From Mesorhizobium australicum WSM2073 (GTDB lineage: Bacteria > Pseudomonadota > Alphaproteobacteria > Rhizobiales > Rhizobiaceae), in NCBI RefSeq assembly GCF_000230995.2, contig NC_019973.1, forward strand, positions 4,168,001 through 4,232,000: a DNA stretch of 64,000 bases, given 5' to 3'. This document shows positions 61,306 through 64,000 of the stretch, piece after piece. The notes under the pieces were generated by a model that was not told the DNA's origin, did not search any database, and worked only from the letters and a program-made list of their open reading frames with translations. Both the position numbers and the translations under genes were made by a program. Positions within the stretch are counted from its first letter, which is position 1, and each line of letters starts with the position of its first letter.

Positions 61306-62022
61306 CTATTCCCGCTCGCCGGTAAAATTCAGCAGCAGCTGGAAGATGTTGATGAAGTTCAGGTAGAGCGAGAAGGCACCGAAGACGGCGAGCTTCTGGC
61401 GCGACTCCGCATCGAAATTCTCCGCGTATTGCTCCTTGATCGTCTGCGTGTCCCAGGCCGTCAGGCCGATGAACACGGCGATGCCGATGACCGAGATGGC
61501 GAACTGCAGCGCGGTCGAGCCGAGAAAGATGTTGACGATGCTGGCGATCACAACGCCGATCAGGCCCATGATCAGGAAGGACGAGAACTGCGTCAGGTCG
61601 CGCCTTGTCGTGTAGCCGTAGAGGCTGGTGGCGCCGAACATGGTGGCGGCGATGAAGAAGGTGCGCGCGATGCTGGTGCCGGTGAAGACGAGGAACACCG
61701 AAGCCAGCGACAGGCCCATGACGGCACAGAAGGCCCAAAACATCGCCTGAGCGCTTGCCGCTGACATGGTCTGCATCTTGAACGAGAACAGGAGCACGAA
61801 GGCGAGCGGCGCCAGCATCACCACCCATTTCAGCGGGCTGGAAAAGATCGGCACATAAAGCGCCGGCGTCGACGACACCAGGAAGGCGACAAGGCCGGTA
61901 ACCACCAGGCCAAGGCCCATATAATTGTAGACGCGCAGCATGTGCTGGCGCAGGCCCTCGTCATAGACGGCTCCAGTCCGGGCGCCTGTGCCCACGCGGT
62001 ATCCAAGATTGGGCGTATTCAT
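61306..62022 (-). CDS. Bax inhibitor-1/YccA family membrane protein
   Basis: 238 residues with seven hydrophobic segments (from VVTGLVAFLVSSTPAL through FSLYLNFINIFQLLLNF) and the family marks YNYMGLGLVVTGLVAF and FIGLTAWDTQTIKEQYAEN, whose acidic pair is part of the Ca2+-leak site in YetJ. Likely an inner-membrane ion leak or stress protein. It has GGAGAGC before the ATG. A short 23-base gap separates it from the anti-sigma gene. Confidence 0.93.
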   Translation of the reverse strand: MNTPNLGYRVGTGARTGAVYDEGLRQHMLRVYNYMGLGLVVTGLVAFLVSSTPALYVPIFSSPLKWVVMLAPLAFVLLFSFKMQTMSAASAQAMFWAFCAVMGLSLASVFLVFTGTSIARTFFIAATMFGATSLYGYTTRRDLTQFSSFLIMGLIGVVIASIVNIFLGSTALQFAISVIGIAVFIGLTAWDTQTIKEQYAENFDAESRQKLAVFGAFSLYLNFINIFQLLLNFTGERE

Positions 62023-62045
62023 TCGAGCTCTCCTTTGTGGATTGG

Positions 62046-62819
62046 TCAGTAAAGCGTTCTGGCGAGCGTTTCGGCGGCGCGGTCGAGATCATGAACCTCG
62101 CTCTTGGCGACGACAGCGTAGGCGACATCGCCGATCTGGAAATAGGCCGAGGAGATGTCGCCCGAGGGCGCCATGGTCGGCTTGACCACATCGAAAGTGC
62201 CCGGCCGGATCGCAAACAGCGAAACCAGGCCCATCTCCTTGGTGTCGACCGCAATCTCGACACTCGGGCCGAAGCGCGACGGATAGATCTGCACGTCGCG
62301 GACCTTCCAGTCCTTCGGCAGTGCCGGCATGACGATGGCGGTGGCGGCGCGGATCTCGCCGGCATTGTAATTAGGCGCCTCGGTCTGCGAGGGCATGTTT
62401 TCGCGCAGCAGCGTCGTCCTGTGTGCCTGTACCGCCTCGTCGACATAGGCGGGCGGCTGCGGTGAAGCGACGACCTTGGTCACCGACATCGGCCCGACGA
62501 TGCCGTTGGCCAACCAACCGGCGGCAACGAAAGCGGCGACCGCTGCCGCGCGTTGCAGCACACCGAAGATGCGGCCCCGGCCAAGCCCCCTCTCCAGCCG
62601 CCGCGCGGCATCGGCCGTCGCCGGCCGCGCCATGCCTTCGGAGCCGGCCAGCGCCACGCGCAATTCATCGCGGGTGCGCAGATCCGACATCACACGCGCG
62701 GCCGTGCCCGGACGCGCCGACAGGAAGGCTTCGACCTCGATGCGGCGGCTAACGTCGAGCTGGTCGTCGACATAGGCGTCGAGATCGGCGTCCGTAACCG
62801 GGTCGACAAGAGCGGTCAT
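62046..62819 (-). CDS. Anti-sigma factor, membrane-anchored
   Basis: 257 residues. The amino domain (1-75) reads DADLDAYVDDQLDVSRRIEVEAFLSARP, a helical sigma-binding module; a single membrane segment lies around residues 88-108 (LQRAAAVAAFVAAGWLAN), and the C-terminal part is periplasmic. Its ATG overlaps the sigma gene stop by four bases. It should bind the ECF sigma factor and release it on an envelope signal. No zinc His-Cys motif (HxxxCxxC) is seen, so it is a non-ZAS type. Confidence 0.82.
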   Translation of the reverse strand: MTALVDPVTDADLDAYVDDQLDVSRRIEVEAFLSARPGTAARVMSDLRTRDELRVALAGSEGMARPATADAARRLERGLGRGRIFGVLQRAAAVAAFVAAGWLANGIVGPMSVTKVVASPQPPAYVDEAVQAHRTTLLRENMPSQTEAPNYNAGEIRAATAIVMPALPKDWKVRDVQIYPSRFGPSVEIAVDTKEMGLVSLFAIRPGTFDVVKPTMAPSGDISSAYFQIGDVAYAVVAKSEVHDLDRAAETLARTLY

Positions 62820-63346
62820 GAGTCACCTCCCACGATCCTGAGATGATTTTTGCCCCGGGCGGGCGCCTCTTCCATCTGCCGCAAGGCTGTGCGCGCCCTG
62901 CCGATACGCGACATCAGCGTGCCCAGCGGCACGCCGCTGGCGTTGGCGGCCTGCTGGTAGGAGAGCCCTTCTATAGCGACCAGATGCAGCGCCGAGCGCT
63001 GCTCTTCCGGCAGGCTGAAAAAGGCTTCGCGAACCTGCGCCAGGCGCACGGAATGGTCCTGCGGCGCCGGAGTGCTGCCGTCGGCCAGATATCGGGCCTG
63101 TTCGAGGCGTGCCGCTTCCGAGCGGTGCGAGCGCAGACGGTCGATGAAGGTGTTGTGGACGATCGACAGCAGCCAGGCGCGCAGGTTTCCGCCCGAGCGG
63201 AACGTGCCGCGCCGCTCATAGGCGCGCACCAGCGCGTCGTGCACGAGATCCTCGGCCTCGACGCCGTCGCGCGTCAGCGAACGGGCGTAGCGCCGCAGCG
63301 ACCCGAGCTGTCCTAGGATGTCAAAGCGTGGCATCGACCGTTTCAT
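62816..63346 (-). CDS. ECF-family RNA polymerase sigma factor
   Basis: 176 residues from ATG at 63346 (other ATG codons at 63364 and 63334). Region 2 shows ARSLTRDGVEAEDLVHDALVRAYERRGTFRSGGNLRAWLLSIVHNTFID; region 4 has LPEEQRSALHLVAIEGLSYQQAANASGVPLGTLMSRIGRARTALR, the helix-turn-helix for the -35 element. It is coupled to the anti-sigma gene. A dyad at 63368-63381 and an imperfect one at 63389-63416 lie upstream and could be self-regulating promoter elements. Confidence 0.9.
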   Translation of the reverse strand: MKRSMPRFDILGQLGSLRRYARSLTRDGVEAEDLVHDALVRAYERRGTFRSGGNLRAWLLSIVHNTFIDRLRSHRSEAARLEQARYLADGSTPAPQDHSVRLAQVREAFFSLPEEQRSALHLVAIEGLSYQQAANASGVPLGTLMSRIGRARTALRQMEEAPARGKNHLRIVGGDS

Positions 63347-63436
63347 GCCCTGTTTACGGAGCATGTGGGGATTTTAATCCCGGCCCTGCCGATTTTTCTT
63401 CGCGCGAAAATATCGGTTGCAGGTATTTCGTCTCGC

Positions 63437-64000
63437 CTAGGTGCCGTGAGCGCCCTTAGGTCCAAGTGGTTTTGCCGGCTGGGGAACCGTGACACCGCAC
63501 GCGCGCAACACCCACCGGCGGCCGTCGCTACGAAAATCGGTGATGCTCAGTGGCTCGACGTCGATCTTTGAGCTGGCGGCAAGCGACGCCCCGAGAACAT
63601 GCAGGATCGCGGCGCGGATGACGCTGGCATGGGTCACGGCGATGGTATGGCCACGTTCGGCGATTAATCGATCCATCAATCCAGCGGTCCGCCGGGCAAC
63701 ATCGGCCAGCGACTCACCACCATGCGGGACCGCATTCGGATCCGTAAGCCATGCGGCGATTTCTTCAGGCTGTCGCGCCTGCACCTCTTCAAAGCTCTTG
63801 CCTGCCCATCGTCCGTTATTCTGGTCGGCCAGCATCGGATCGACGGACGCGTTCAGCGACAGCGCCTCGGCGGTCTGACAGGCGCGAAGCGCCGGCGCTG
63901 TCCACACACGGTCGGCGCGACGCAGCGTCCCGCGCATCGCCTTTGCCAATGTCAGCGATCGTGGCTCCAGCGGTTCATCCGAGGGAAACCGCCCTTTCCG
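63437..64000 (-). CDS. Histidine phosphatase family protein (5' end cut by window)
   Basis: The frame enters from the window edge: the reverse strand is open from 64000 (GRFPSDEPLEPRSL) into the internal ATG at 63949, and ends at 63437. The visible 187 residues carry the second half of the phosphoglycerate-mutase-like fold: RADRVWTAPALRACQTAEAL, a PHGGESLADVARRTAG segment, and TIAVTHASVIRAAI whose His is catalytic. The RHG amino motif is outside the window. Substrate unknown. Confidence 0.82.
   Translation of the reverse strand, partial: RKGRFPSDEPLEPRSLTLAKAMRGTLRRADRVWTAPALRACQTAEALSLNASVDPMLADQNNGRWAGKSFEEVQARQPEEIAAWLTDPNAVPHGGESLADVARRTAGLMDRLIAERGHTIAVTHASVIRAAILHVLGASLAASSKIDVEPLSITDFRSDGRRWVLRACGVTVPQPAKPLGPKGAHGT

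Noticed and set aside
62023..62045. ybhL-type leader RNA before the Bax-inhibitor gene
   Set aside because: Only 23 bases separate it from the next gene, too short for that motif.

Overview
The window reads like a stretch of Rhizobiales chromosome, most likely Mesorhizobium or a close relative. It is GC-rich. Several genes are typical of that group: phosphatidylcholine synthase, IalB-, DUF930-, DUF2059- and DUF2161-type proteins, HspQ, a rhizobial composite palindromic repeat, and the gene orders gph / rpiA-DUF2059-gor and rlpA-dacF-tmk-holB-metG-tatD-MBL hydrolase. Most of it is ordinary, densely coding core genome. All names rest on motifs and family resemblance read by eye; no database search was run.

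Layout. 0-8.5 kb, reverse strand: AlkD-like repair protein, a beta-hydroxyacid dehydrogenase, a polar amino acid ABC importer without its ATPase, molybdenum cofactor genes mobB-mobA and moaA, a DMT-family exporter and two small exported proteins. 8.6-13.1 kb: DUF971 protein, flavin-binding protein, a MarR regulator divergent from an alpha/beta hydrolase, a rhodanese, and a TetR regulator divergent from a short-chain dehydrogenase; both divergent promoters carry clear paired dyads. 13.2-22.5 kb: periplasmic L,D-transpeptidase, small exported proteins, tRNA-Val, gph, rpiA, DUF2059, glutathione reductase, and mgtE with a foldable leader. 22.7-33.7 kb: SbmA/BacA-type ABC transporter, DsbA-like oxidoreductase, oligopeptide-type binding protein, IalB, HspQ, a Ubi-type hydroxylase, then a tightly coupled DUF2182-DUF1326-pcs unit and a quinone oxidoreductase. 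34-38.7 kb: a complete BMP-type (nucleoside-like) ABC importer.

38.7-49.1 kb is the most plastic part. A 1.55-kb IS1182-type element sits in the terminator of the BMP operon and is flanked by two copies of that terminator stem-loop; its transposase is frameshifted. After rimO, terC, DUF930, DUF2161 and a sterol-desaturase-like gene comes about 2.6 kb of sparse coding with T-tailed hairpins and a few tiny genes, then an intact IS481-type element beside tRNA-Ser.

49.3-57 kb is the conserved rlpA-to-MBL cluster; its DacF-like protein has lost two of the three penicillin-binding motifs. 57-59 kb looks accessory: a 13-bp tandem repeat running into an Imm11-like gene, a monooxygenase-like gene coupled to a decayed hydrolase, and an unknown membrane protein. 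59.2-64 kb returns to core genes: ureohydrolase, aldose-epimerase-like, Bax-inhibitor-like, an ECF sigma/anti-sigma pair and a histidine phosphatase cut by the window edge.

I found no CRISPR array, prophage or obvious defence island. The strongest non-routine signals are the IS1182 insertion that duplicated a terminator, the DacF motif loss, the DUF2182-DUF1326-pcs coupling, the paired operators, and the T-tailed hairpins of the sparse region.
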